Origin: Sphingobium xenophagum NBRC 107872
GTDB taxonomy: Bacteria > Pseudomonadota > Alphaproteobacteria > Sphingomonadales > Sphingomonadaceae
Direction: 5' to 3'
Length of the DNA stretch: 64,000 nucleotides
NCBI RefSeq assembly: GCF_000367345.1
Contig: NZ_BARE01000018.1
Span: 55,418-119,417, forward strand
Shown: positions 44,558 through 51,632 of the stretch, one piece after another
Layout of the letters: each line of letters begins with the position of its first letter
Numbering within the stretch: position 1 is the stretch's first letter
Translations under genes and position numbers: made by a program
Notes under the pieces: model-generated
Seen by the model: the letters and a program-made list of their open reading frames with translations, nothing else
The model's database searches: none
What the model was told of the DNA's origin: nothing

Positions 44558-44836
44558 TTAACCAGCGACCGGCAGGTCGAGCGCGACCATGCGCTCGGCA
44601 ATGGCCGATGGGTTGACGGGGTAGTTGCCCGACGCGATCGCGGCCTTGATGGCGGCGACACGATCCATGTCGATCGGCGCGCCTTCCGCCGCCATGCGCG
44701 AAGCTGGGCTGGCCGACGATGCCGACGACGAAGCGGTGGTCGAGCCGGTGGTCGACGACGCGCGCGTCTTGCCCCCTTCACGCAGGCGGTTCGCCTCTAT
44801 GGCGGCGCTGATGCTTTGGCCGACGGACTTAATCAT
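44558..44836 (-). CDS. flgM: Anti-sigma-28 factor FlgM
   Basis: 92 residues. A Ser/Thr-rich disordered first half and the conserved C-terminal sigma-binding part: IDMDRVAAIKAAIASGNYPV then NPSAIAERMVALD. FlgM holds FliA inactive until it is exported through the finished hook. A sigma-28-type promoter lies upstream, giving negative feedback. Confidence 0.92.
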   Translation of the reverse strand: MIKSVGQSISAAIEANRLREGGKTRASSTTGSTTASSSASSASPASRMAAEGAPIDMDRVAAIKAAIASGNYPVNPSAIAERMVALDLPVAG

Positions 44837-44867
44837 GGGTCTAATCCTTCACTCGTCCCTTACACCT

Positions 44868-44894
44868 ATAACGGACAGGTTCAGAAATCCTTAA
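44868..44894 (-). promoter_or_regulatory. Sigma-28-type promoter of flgM-flgN
   Basis: On the minus strand TTAA, 15 bases, then TCCGTTAT. The -10 matches the flagellin one in seven of eight bases; the -35 is weaker than the others. It overlaps the end of flgA. Confidence 0.6.
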
Positions 44895-45447
44895 ATCCAG
44901 GAATACGCACAAGTCCCATTTCGACGACTTGCGCAAAAATCGGTGCGGACTTCTTGTCCTCGCGCACCCGGATGGTTTCGCCGACCGCGCCATCTTCATC
45001 CGCGATCATCACGCGAGAGACGCTGAAGGCAGCGTTGCCGGCCATCAACTGGACCGGATCGCCGCGCTTGACGACATGTTCCGCCGGGGCCGGGCGGGCA
45101 GCGGGGGTGAAACGGTTGGCGGCAGCGGTGCGCGGCACAGCGCCCGACGCGGCGGCGGATGCTCCCGCAACCAGCGGCACGCGAATGCGCCAGCCCAGCG
45201 CGTCGCATTTGACGATCGCAGCGCCGAACATGGGGCCATCGACCGCGGGGGTGGTGGGGCAAGCGGCAAGCTTCAGGCGGCGATCGACCGGCGCGACGGG
45301 GCCGCCCGGTTCACCCAGATTGGCGCCTACGGTCATCGCCACCAGACTGTCGATCCGGTCCAGATTCTCGAACTTCTGCTGCGCCAGCGCGGGTTGCGCG
45401 GCCGCAAGGGCGATGGCGGCAAGAAGGATTGGCTTGGCTCGAAACAC
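44881..45447 (-). CDS. flgA: P-ring assembly chaperone FlgA
   Basis: 188 residues from a GTG at 45445-45447, with AGGAG seven bases upstream; no ATG is available. Signal peptide AKPILLAAIALAAAQPALAQ. The C-terminal SAF-type part has HVVKRGDPVQLMAGNAAFSV, ending VVEMGLVRIPGFKDF. It helps FlgI form the P ring in the periplasm. A longer upstream frame runs through the motB-like gene and is rejected. Its own sigma-54 promoter is 44 bases upstream, with a small hairpin (AAAGAC/GTCTTT) between. Confidence 0.9.
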   Translation of the reverse strand: MFRAKPILLAAIALAAAQPALAQQKFENLDRIDSLVAMTVGANLGEPGGPVAPVDRRLKLAACPTTPAVDGPMFGAAIVKCDALGWRIRVPLVAGASAAASGAVPRTAAANRFTPAARPAPAEHVVKRGDPVQLMAGNAAFSVSRVMIADEDGAVGETIRVREDKKSAPIFAQVVEMGLVRIPGFKDF

Positions 45448-45490
45448 ATTCTGTCTCCTGAAAAGACGGAGGGTCTTTCCGGGGAATTCA

Positions 45491-45505
45491 GCAATATCCG
45501 TGCCA
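45491..45505 (-). promoter_or_regulatory. Sigma-54 promoter of flgA
   Basis: On the minus strand TGGCACGGATATTGC, a full match to TGGCAC-N5-TTGC. It lies in the 68-base gap between the motB-like gene and flgA. Confidence 0.85.
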
Positions 45506-45515
45506 GTTTGGGCTG

Positions 45516-46010
45516 TTATTCGGTCTTGGCGCCCGGCGCGATGCGGATCACCTGCCCCTGCCCGCCCCTGCCATCGGCCTGATCGAGGCCGCGAATCCGC
45601 AGTCGATCCTGCGATATGCCGTCCAGCTTGAGCGCGCGGGCGACTGCGCCGAGACGGGCGGCCGCAAGATCCCAGTCGTCGAAACGCTGGCGCGCGCGGT
45701 CGCTGCCATGGCTGCGAATTTCCACGCCACCGGCTTGCCCGGCATATTGACGGGCAATGACGGACAGGCGGGCGCGGCCCTGATCGGTGAGCATGGCTTC
45801 CCCCGGCACGAACAGTTCGACCGCGCGCATCTCCACGCCCGGCCGCATGACGCGGCCGCCAAATTGCTGCGCGACCTGCCCCAGCATGGCGTCGCGGCGC
45901 GATCCGCTGGCCTGCAACAGGACGAAGAAGGCCAGCAGCAGAAGCAAAAGATCGGCGAAGCTGACCGCCCAGCGGTTGCGCCGCGCGGCGACGGTGGTGG
46001 ACGCGCTCAT
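45516..46010 (-). CDS. Small MotB/PomB-like stator protein
   Basis: 164 residues, half the length of normal MotB. The single transmembrane helix is RWAVSFADLLLLLLAFFVLL, with the ion-carrying Asp in FAD, as in MotB/PomB. An OmpA-like part follows without the usual plug/linker: ELFVPGEAMLTDQGRARLSV and VEIRSHGSDRARQ. Forms an ATGA-overlapping operon with the MotA-like gene. It may be a second stator for the same motor, or a TolR/ExbD-like relative. Confidence 0.75.
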   Translation of the reverse strand: MSASTTVAARRNRWAVSFADLLLLLLAFFVLLQASGSRRDAMLGQVAQQFGGRVMRPGVEMRAVELFVPGEAMLTDQGRARLSVIARQYAGQAGGVEIRSHGSDRARQRFDDWDLAAARLGAVARALKLDGISQDRLRIRGLDQADGRGGQGQVIRIAPGAKTE

Positions 46011-46675
46011 GCGACTTCGCGGATCGACGCCCGGCGCAGCGGCGCATTTTCGCGCCGCGCGATGCCCAGCATCCGGGCGACAACCTCCTGCTGCCAGGCC
46101 AGTTCGCGTTCGGACAGGTCGGCCAGGCGCGCGGCAATGGGCGCTGCGATCATATTGGCGATGACGACGCCATAAAAGGTGGTGAGCAGCGCCAGCGCCA
46201 TGGCGGGGCCGAGCGCAGCGGGATCATCCATCGCCGCGAACATGCCAATAAGGCCGATGATCGTCCCGGCCATGCCCAGCGCGGGCGCGGCATCAGCGAT
46301 CGAGAGCCACACATTGCGCGCGCCGGCATGGCGCTGCGCCCGGTCGGCCAGCGCCTGCGCCGCCCATAGTTCGAACAGGTCGGCGCGGTCGCTGTTGGCG
46401 AGCCTGCGGGCGGCTTCTGTCAGGAAGGGATTGGCGGTCTTGACCCGGTCAGTGCAGGACAGGCCGCGCAGCTGCGCCACCTGATCGATTTTGAGCATGG
46501 CGGCGCGCGCCGCATCACGATCCCGCGTCGGATCGGCAGTGACCAGCGGCACGAGCGCCGCGATCGCCCGGCCAAGCGCCGCGACCCCGTTCTGGAACAG
46601 CGCGACCAATATGATGCCCGCGACCATGGCCAATAATGTCAGCGGGTCGAACAGATGGCCCATCATCGCGATCAT
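46007..46675 (-). CDS. MotA/PomA-like stator protein
   Basis: 222 residues. Four hydrophobic segments, with the MotA/TolQ/ExbB channel domain in the second half: DAAPALGMAGTIIGLIGMFA and AALGPAMALALLTTFYGVVI then NMIAAPIAARL. These match MotA/PomA more closely than ExbB. The cytoplasmic loop is short. It is divergent from flgB and followed by the MotB-like gene. Confidence 0.8.
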   Translation of the reverse strand: MIAMMGHLFDPLTLLAMVAGIILVALFQNGVAALGRAIAALVPLVTADPTRDRDAARAAMLKIDQVAQLRGLSCTDRVKTANPFLTEAARRLANSDRADLFELWAAQALADRAQRHAGARNVWLSIADAAPALGMAGTIIGLIGMFAAMDDPAALGPAMALALLTTFYGVVIANMIAAPIAARLADLSERELAWQQEVVARMLGIARRENAPLRRASIREVA

Positions 46676-46710
46676 GCAAATTCGTCCCCATTTTGGCCGT
46701 CACCGGACAA

Positions 46711-46756
46711 CGGCAAGGCAGTGCCGCCGACCGGCAATTTCTTGCCGCCCTTGCCG
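46711..46756. promoter_or_regulatory. TTGCCG-repeat operator candidate upstream of the flgB promoter
   Basis: Four copies of CGGCAA/TTGCCG (46711, 46732, 46742, 46751). The middle two form CGGCAA-N4-TTGCCG. They lie 66-111 bases before the sigma-54 -24 element, a normal distance for an enhancer site. The same hexamers cluster at 35379-35412. Candidate FlbD site. Confidence 0.5.
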
Positions 46757-46821
46757 CCCCTATCCGCCAAAGCCCCGTATTCCGGGGATTTTCACCCTAC
46801 CCCTGCGTCACCTGCGCAAAT

Positions 46822-46836
46822 TGGCACGGCTCTTGC
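46822..46836 (+). promoter_or_regulatory. Sigma-54 promoter of flgBCDEF
   Basis: TGGCACGGCTCTTGC, a full match to TGGCAC-N5-TTGC, 92 bases before the flgB ATG. Confidence 0.9.
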
Positions 46837-46928
46837 GAATATCAGGCTGGATCGCCCGTATCGAACGCCATCAGGCATGAGAACGGCAGCGGTCGACCAA
46901 CTTTTAGGCCTGGCAAAGGGCAAAAGGC

Positions 46929-47297
46929 ATGTCGGTGGAAGAAAGTCTGTTCGGGATCCATGGAAAGGCGCTGGCACTTCGTTCGCAGCGCCTGTCCCTG
47001 CTCGCGTCCAACATCGCCAATGCCTCCACCCCCGGCTACAAGGCGCGCGACATCGATTTCGACGCCGCGCTGAAGCAGGCGACGACGCAGGCAAGCGGCG
47101 GCGCGGCTGACGTGTCCAAGGCCGTCGACGACGCCATGGGCTATCGCGTCCCGCTGCAACCCAGCCTGGACGGCAACACGGTGGAACTGAGCACCGAACA
47201 GACGCTGTTTGCGGAAAATGCCGTCAAATATCGCACGACCCTCTCCTTCCTTGAGGGCCGCATCAACACCATCAACCGCGCACTGAAGGGAGAATGA
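46929..47297 (+). CDS. flgB: Flagellar proximal rod protein FlgB
   Basis: 122 residues. Rod-family N terminus FGIHGKALALRSQRLSLLAS then NIANASTPGYKARDIDF, and a C-terminal helix VKYRTTLSFLEGRINTINR. First gene of the plus-strand rod/hook operon behind a sigma-54 promoter. Confidence 0.95.
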   Translation: MSVEESLFGIHGKALALRSQRLSLLASNIANASTPGYKARDIDFDAALKQATTQASGGAADVSKAVDDAMGYRVPLQPSLDGNTVELSTEQTLFAENAVKYRTTLSFLEGRINTINRALKGE

Positions 47298-47710
47298 GCA
47301 TGAGCGGCTCTGGCCCCATGAATGTTTTTGACATTGCCGGTCGCGCCATGAGCGCGCAGCTGGTGCGTCTGAACGCGACGGCTTCCAACATGGCGAACGC
47401 GGGCAATGTCACCGGCAGCGCCGCCGAAGCCTATCGCGCGATCAAGCCGGTGTTCCAGTCAGTCACCGACAGCCCAGGCGTGTCGACGGTCAAGGTCGAC
47501 AAGGTGGTCACAACCGACGCGCAGCCGACCAAGCGGCACGATCCCAATCACCCGCTGGCCGATGCCAATGGCGATGTGTGGGAAGCGGCGGTCGATAGCA
47601 ATGCCGAGATGATCGACATGATCGAGACGGCGCGCATGTACCAGAACAATGTGCAGGTGCTCAACACCGCCAAGTCCCTGATGCTCGAAACCATAAGGAT
47701 CGGCAAATGA
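47294..47710 (+). CDS. flgC: Flagellar proximal rod protein FlgC
   Basis: 138 residues. FDIAGRAMSAQLVRLNATAS then NMANAG at the N terminus; KRHDPNHPLADANGDVWEAA and the C-terminal ETARMYQNNVQVLNTAKSLM are typical FlgC. ATGA overlap with flgB and with flgD. Confidence 0.95.
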   Translation: MSMSGSGPMNVFDIAGRAMSAQLVRLNATASNMANAGNVTGSAAEAYRAIKPVFQSVTDSPGVSTVKVDKVVTTDAQPTKRHDPNHPLADANGDVWEAAVDSNAEMIDMIETARMYQNNVQVLNTAKSLMLETIRIGK

Positions 47711-48363
47711 CGACATCCACCGTCACCGACAGCGCCGGGCTTTCGGTCTATAATCCGACTGCCAAGGTCGGCACCGGCAAATCCGAAATGGGTCAGGGGG
47801 ATTTCCTGCGCCTGCTCACCGCGCAGATGCAGACGCAGGATCCGTTCGAGCCGGTCAACAACGCCGAAATGGTGTCGCAGATGGCGACCATCACCAATTC
47901 GAGCGGCATTGCCGAAATGAACGCCAATCTGGCGTCGATCAAGGAACAGCTGTCGGGCACGCGCCTGGGCGATGCGGCGAGCTGGATCGGCAAATCCATG
48001 CTGGTGCAGAGCAATATCGCAGCGCCGGACGCAAATGGCCTCTATGCTGGCCAGATCACCCTGCCTGCCGCAGTCGATGGCGCATCGGTCGATCTGGTCG
48101 ATGGCAATGGCAATGTCGTCAAGTCGATCGATCTGGGCGCACGGCCCGCAGGCGATGTCAGCTTCTATTGGGATGGCAAGGACGACACCGGCGCAACCGT
48201 CAGCAACGCCGCGCTTCAGGTCAAGGTCAGGGGCGCGACCCCCAGCAAGGTCGCGACCTGGGCGACGATCGCCGCCGTCCAGTCTCCGGCGGACGGCTCC
48301 GCATCCAAACTCATCACCGCGCTCGGCACCTACAGCCCGTCGGACGCCATCAGCCTCAGCTAA
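47707..48363 (+). CDS. flgD: Hook cap / hook assembly protein FlgD
   Basis: 218 residues. The conserved N-terminal part is MGQGDFLRLLTAQMQTQDPF then EPVNNAEMVSQMATITNSSG. After it comes a Fn3/FlgD Ig-like part (GDVSFYWDGKDDTGATVSNA). Scaffold for hook polymerisation, removed later. Confidence 0.95.
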   Translation: MTTSTVTDSAGLSVYNPTAKVGTGKSEMGQGDFLRLLTAQMQTQDPFEPVNNAEMVSQMATITNSSGIAEMNANLASIKEQLSGTRLGDAASWIGKSMLVQSNIAAPDANGLYAGQITLPAAVDGASVDLVDGNGNVVKSIDLGARPAGDVSFYWDGKDDTGATVSNAALQVKVRGATPSKVATWATIAAVQSPADGSASKLITALGTYSPSDAISLS

Positions 48364-48423
48364 TCCACTCGCTTTTCACGCTTATTTTCACCCCCATTTT
48401 CTGTTCACCTAGGGAGTTACGCC

Positions 48424-49269
48424 ATGACCTTCTATGTTTCCCTGTCCGGCCTCAAGGGCGCGCAGGCCGATCTGTCGGCCATTTCCAACAACGTCGCCAA
48501 CGTCAATTCGACCGCGTTCAAGAAGAGCAAGGCGCAGTTCGGCGACATTTTCGCCGCCGCGCCGATGCAGACGACGCATCAGGTCGCTGGCCAGGGCGTG
48601 CGCGTGCAGGGCATCAGCCAGCAATTCACCCAAGGCACGATCGAAACCACCGACAAGACGCTGGACATGGCCATCACCGGCGAAGGCTTCTTCACCGTCA
48701 AGGCCGAAGACGGCACGATCAGCTATACCCGCAACGGTGCTTTCTCCGTCGATGACGATCGCTACGCGCTCGACACCACCGGCGCACGCATGCAGGTTTT
48801 CCCCGTCGATCCCGACACGGGCGTTCCGACCACGACGCCTACGGCTGCCAGCACGCCTGCCGATCTGGTCGATCTGCAGGTGCCGACCACCTATCAGGGT
48901 CTGCCCGACGGCGCGCAGCTGACCAGCGTGGGCGTGGCCAAGGACGGGCTGGTATCGGCCATCTATGCCGATGGCAGCACCGTCTATCTGGGTCAGGTCG
49001 CCATGGCGTCCTTCAACAGCCTGGAAGGCCTGCGCCAGCAGGGGGATGCGCACTGGTCGTCCACCGTCGCCAGCGGCAGCCCGATCCTGGGTCTGGCCAA
49101 TGAAGGCATGTTCGGCGCGGTCAACACCGGGTCGCTGGAGCGGTCCAACGTCGACATCACCGACGAACTGGTGTCGCTGATCGCGGCGCAGCGCAACTTC
49201 CAGGCGAACAGCAAGGCGATCGAGGCGGCAAACACGCTGACCACCACCATCGTCAACATCCGCACCTGA
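48424..49269 (+). CDS. flgE: Flagellar hook protein FlgE (short form)
   Basis: 281 residues, against about 400 in enteric bacteria. N terminus FYVSLSGLKGAQADLSAISN then NVANVNSTAFKKSKAQFGD; C terminus TGSLERSNVDITDELVSLIA then AQRNFQANSKAIEAANTL. The D1-D2 insert is short. Fits between flgD and flgF; AGGGAG is the ribosome site. The order and the GVRVQGISQQFTQGTIE segment favour FlgE over a second FlgG. Confidence 0.9.
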   Translation: MTFYVSLSGLKGAQADLSAISNNVANVNSTAFKKSKAQFGDIFAAAPMQTTHQVAGQGVRVQGISQQFTQGTIETTDKTLDMAITGEGFFTVKAEDGTISYTRNGAFSVDDDRYALDTTGARMQVFPVDPDTGVPTTTPTAASTPADLVDLQVPTTYQGLPDGAQLTSVGVAKDGLVSAIYADGSTVYLGQVAMASFNSLEGLRQQGDAHWSSTVASGSPILGLANEGMFGAVNTGSLERSNVDITDELVSLIAAQRNFQANSKAIEAANTLTTTIVNIRT

Positions 49270-49278
49270 TAAGCGAGC

Positions 49279-49315
49279 CGCGCCGGTCCCTTCCTACGGG
49301 GTGGGGACCGGCGCG
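49279..49315 (+). terminator. Strong hairpin between flgE and flgF
   Basis: A 12-base-pair perfect stem, CGCGCCGGTCCC with GGGACCGGCGCG, 13-base loop, followed by ACTTTCC. Not a strong terminator by its T-run; it may partly attenuate the operon or protect the flgB-E message, as hook subunits are needed in large number. Confidence 0.55.
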
Positions 49316-49342
49316 ACTTTCCAGCGAACGTAGGAATTTTCC

Positions 49343-50086
49343 ATGGACCGGCTCGTCAATACGGCACTTACCGCGATGCGCGGCGCAATGGCCCGGCAGG
49401 CGTCGATCGCGAACAATCTCGCGAACGCCAATACGGTGGGCTTTCGCGCCGAAATCGCCAATGCCGAGACGCGCTGGATCAAGGGCGATACGTTCGACAC
49501 GCGCGCACAGGCATCCGAACAGGTGATCGCCGCCGACATGGCGCAAGGCGCGGTCACCCAGACGGGCAATGCGCTCGACGTGGCCCTGAACGGTGATGCA
49601 TTGCTCGCCGTTCAGGGCGCCGACGGCAGCGAAGCCTATACGCGGCGCGGCGACCTGAAGATCAGTGACAGCGGCCTGCTGACCACCGGCGACGGCATGC
49701 CCGTACTGGGTGAAGGCGGCCCCATCACCTTGCCCCAGCTCGACAGCGTGTCGATCGCGCAGGATGGCAGTATCTGGGGCGTGCCGCAGGGTGGCGACGC
49801 GGCCAATCCGCAGCGGATCGATGCGCTCAAGCTCGTCAATGCGACGGGTTCCGGCATCGCCAAGGGTACGGATGGCCTGTTCCGCGAAGTCAATGGCGGC
49901 GCATTGCCGCAAGACCCGCTGGCCACCGTCACCAGCGGATCGATCGAAGGATCGAACGTCAATCCAACCAGCGCGCTTGTCCAGATGATCGAGGCGAGCC
50001 GCGCCTTTGAAACGCAGGTCAAGCTGATCGACACCGCCAAGCAGCTGGACGATGGCGGCGCATCGCTGATGCGGCTTGATAGTTAA
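49343..50086 (+). CDS. flgF: Flagellar proximal rod protein FlgF
   Basis: 247 residues. MDRLVNTALTAMRGAMARQA then SIANNLANANTVGFRAEIAN at the N terminus, and SGSIEGSNVNPTSALVQMIE at the C-terminal end, as in FlgF. The sigma-54 promoter of flgG begins three bases after its stop. Confidence 0.93.
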   Translation: MDRLVNTALTAMRGAMARQASIANNLANANTVGFRAEIANAETRWIKGDTFDTRAQASEQVIAADMAQGAVTQTGNALDVALNGDALLAVQGADGSEAYTRRGDLKISDSGLLTTGDGMPVLGEGGPITLPQLDSVSIAQDGSIWGVPQGGDAANPQRIDALKLVNATGSGIAKGTDGLFREVNGGALPQDPLATVTSGSIEGSNVNPTSALVQMIEASRAFETQVKLIDTAKQLDDGGASLMRLDS

Positions 50087-50088
50087 TC

Positions 50089-50103
50089 TGGCACGAACCT
50101 TGC
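50089..50103 (+). promoter_or_regulatory. Sigma-54 promoter of the flgG-L unit
   Basis: TGGCACGAACCTTGC, a full match to TGGCAC-N5-TTGC, 54 bases before the flgG ATG and immediately after flgF. Confidence 0.9.
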
Positions 50104-50157
50104 TTTTATTGAGGCATCAGGCGTCCCTTCACTGCGACGCTTTACGGAGATGAGACG

Positions 50158-50946
50158 ATGAGCAACGCCGCCCTTCATGTCGCCCGCACCGGCCTCGATG
50201 CGCAAAACACCAAGATGCGCGTGATCGCCAACAACCTGGCGAACGTCAACACCACCGGATTCAAGCGCGATCGCGCCGATTTCGAAACGCTCGCCTATCA
50301 GCAGATGATTGCGGCGGGCGCCAATTCGGACAGCGAAAACAAGTTCGCGACCGGCCTCAACCTTGGCTCCGGCGTGTCGTTGCAGGGGACGAGCAAGATC
50401 AACACGCAGGGCACGCTGACCGAAACGGGCAATGCGCTCGACATGGCGATCGAAGGGTCCGGCTTCTTTCAGGTCCAGCGCCCGGATGGCTCCATCGCCT
50501 ATACCCGCGCAGGCAATTTCAGCGTCACCGCCGAAGGCACCGTCGTCACCAGCGACGGCCTGCCGCTGATCCCGCAAATCACCGTGCCGGAAGGCGCGAC
50601 GTCAGTGACGGTCGGCAATGACGGCACCGTGTCCGCGACGCTCCAGGGTGAAGCGACGCCGACCCAGCTTGGCCAGATCGAACTGGCGACCTTCATGAAC
50701 GCAGCGGGGCTTTCCGCGATCGGCGGCAACCTGCTGGTCGAAAGCGCCGCCAGCGGTACGCCGCAGGTCGGCGTCGCGGGCCTCGAAGGACGCGGATCGA
50801 TCCGGTCGGGCAGTCTGGAAACGTCGAACGTCAATGTCGTCGAGGAACTGGTCGACATGATCGAGACCCAGCGCGCCTATGAGGTCAACAGCAAGATGAT
50901 CAAGGCGACGGACGAGATGCTCCAGTACGTCAACCAGAATATGTGA
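50158..50946 (+). CDS. flgG: Flagellar distal rod protein FlgG
   Basis: 262 residues, the usual length. NAALHVARTGLDAQNTKMRV then IANNLANVNTTGFKRDRADF; the FlgG-specific GSGVSLQGTSKINTQGTLTE; C terminus LETSNVNVVEELVDMIETQR then AYEVNSKMIKATDEML. Confidence 0.96.
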   Translation: MSNAALHVARTGLDAQNTKMRVIANNLANVNTTGFKRDRADFETLAYQQMIAAGANSDSENKFATGLNLGSGVSLQGTSKINTQGTLTETGNALDMAIEGSGFFQVQRPDGSIAYTRAGNFSVTAEGTVVTSDGLPLIPQITVPEGATSVTVGNDGTVSATLQGEATPTQLGQIELATFMNAAGLSAIGGNLLVESAASGTPQVGVAGLEGRGSIRSGSLETSNVNVVEELVDMIETQRAYEVNSKMIKATDEMLQYVNQNM

Positions 50947-50954
50947 TCGGACTG

Positions 50955-51632
50955 ATGCGCACCCTCCTCATCGCCTTCACCGCCACATCACTGGTCGCTC
51001 TCGCCGCCGCCCCCGCTTATGCGGGCAAGAAGCGCGATACCGAGCGCGCGCTCTATGCGCCGACCGTGGTGGCGCAGCCGGTCGCGCCGCCATCCAATGG
51101 TTCGATCTTTCAGGCATCCATGGGCTATACCCCCCTGACCAGCGGCGCGCGGGCGACGGCGGTGGGCGACATCATCACCATCGTGCTGGTCGAGCGGACG
51201 CAGGCGACCAAGAGCAACAGCGCCGACACCAGCCGCGACGGCAATCTGGGCCTAACCCCGCCATCGACCGGCCTGCTGTCCAAGCTGTTTTCCGCCAGCG
51301 ACGTCGCCATGGGCGGCCAGAACGGCTTTAACGGCAAGGGCGGGGCGACCCAGTCCAACGCGCTGTCGGGCGAGATTACCGTGACGATCGCGGCGACATA
51401 TCCCAATGGCACCATGCTGGTGCGGGGTGAAAAGGCGCTGACGCTCAATCGCGGCGACGAATTCATCCAGATCAGCGGTCTCGTCCGCCAGGCCGATATT
51501 GGCCCGGACAACCGCATCGCATCGACCCGCGTGGCCGACGCCAAGATCATCTACACCGGCAAGGGCGAGATCGCCCGTGCCAGCAAGCAAGGCTGGCTGC
51601 AGAGTTTCTTTTCAAAGATCAGCCCGTTTTGA
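50955..51632 (+). CDS. flgH: Flagellar L-ring protein FlgH without a lipobox cysteine
   Basis: 225 residues from the ATG at 50955 (a GTG at 50943 overlapping the flgG stop is possible). The L-ring signature is good: IFQASMGYTPLTSGARATAV then GDIITIVLVERTQATKSNSA, and ITVTIAATYPNGTMLVRGEK. The signal peptide LIAFTATSLVALAAAPAYAGK has an AYA-type signal peptidase I site and no cysteine at all. FlgH of enteric bacteria is a lipoprotein with an N-terminal acylated Cys. Followed by flgI. Confidence 0.93.
   Translation: MRTLLIAFTATSLVALAAAPAYAGKKRDTERALYAPTVVAQPVAPPSNGSIFQASMGYTPLTSGARATAVGDIITIVLVERTQATKSNSADTSRDGNLGLTPPSTGLLSKLFSASDVAMGGQNGFNGKGGATQSNALSGEITVTIAATYPNGTMLVRGEKALTLNRGDEFIQISGLVRQADIGPDNRIASTRVADAKIIYTGKGEIARASKQGWLQSFFSKISPF

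Noticed and set aside
46711..46724. Possible minus-strand sigma-54 promoter for the MotA-like gene (GGCACTGCCTTGC)
   Set aside because: Only nine bases separate GG and GC, where ten are needed, and the flanking T of TGGCAC is missing.
48424..49269. Reading this gene as a second flgG
   Set aside because: Its place between flgD and flgF, its own terminal sequences and the presence of a clear flgG at 50158 fit FlgE better.
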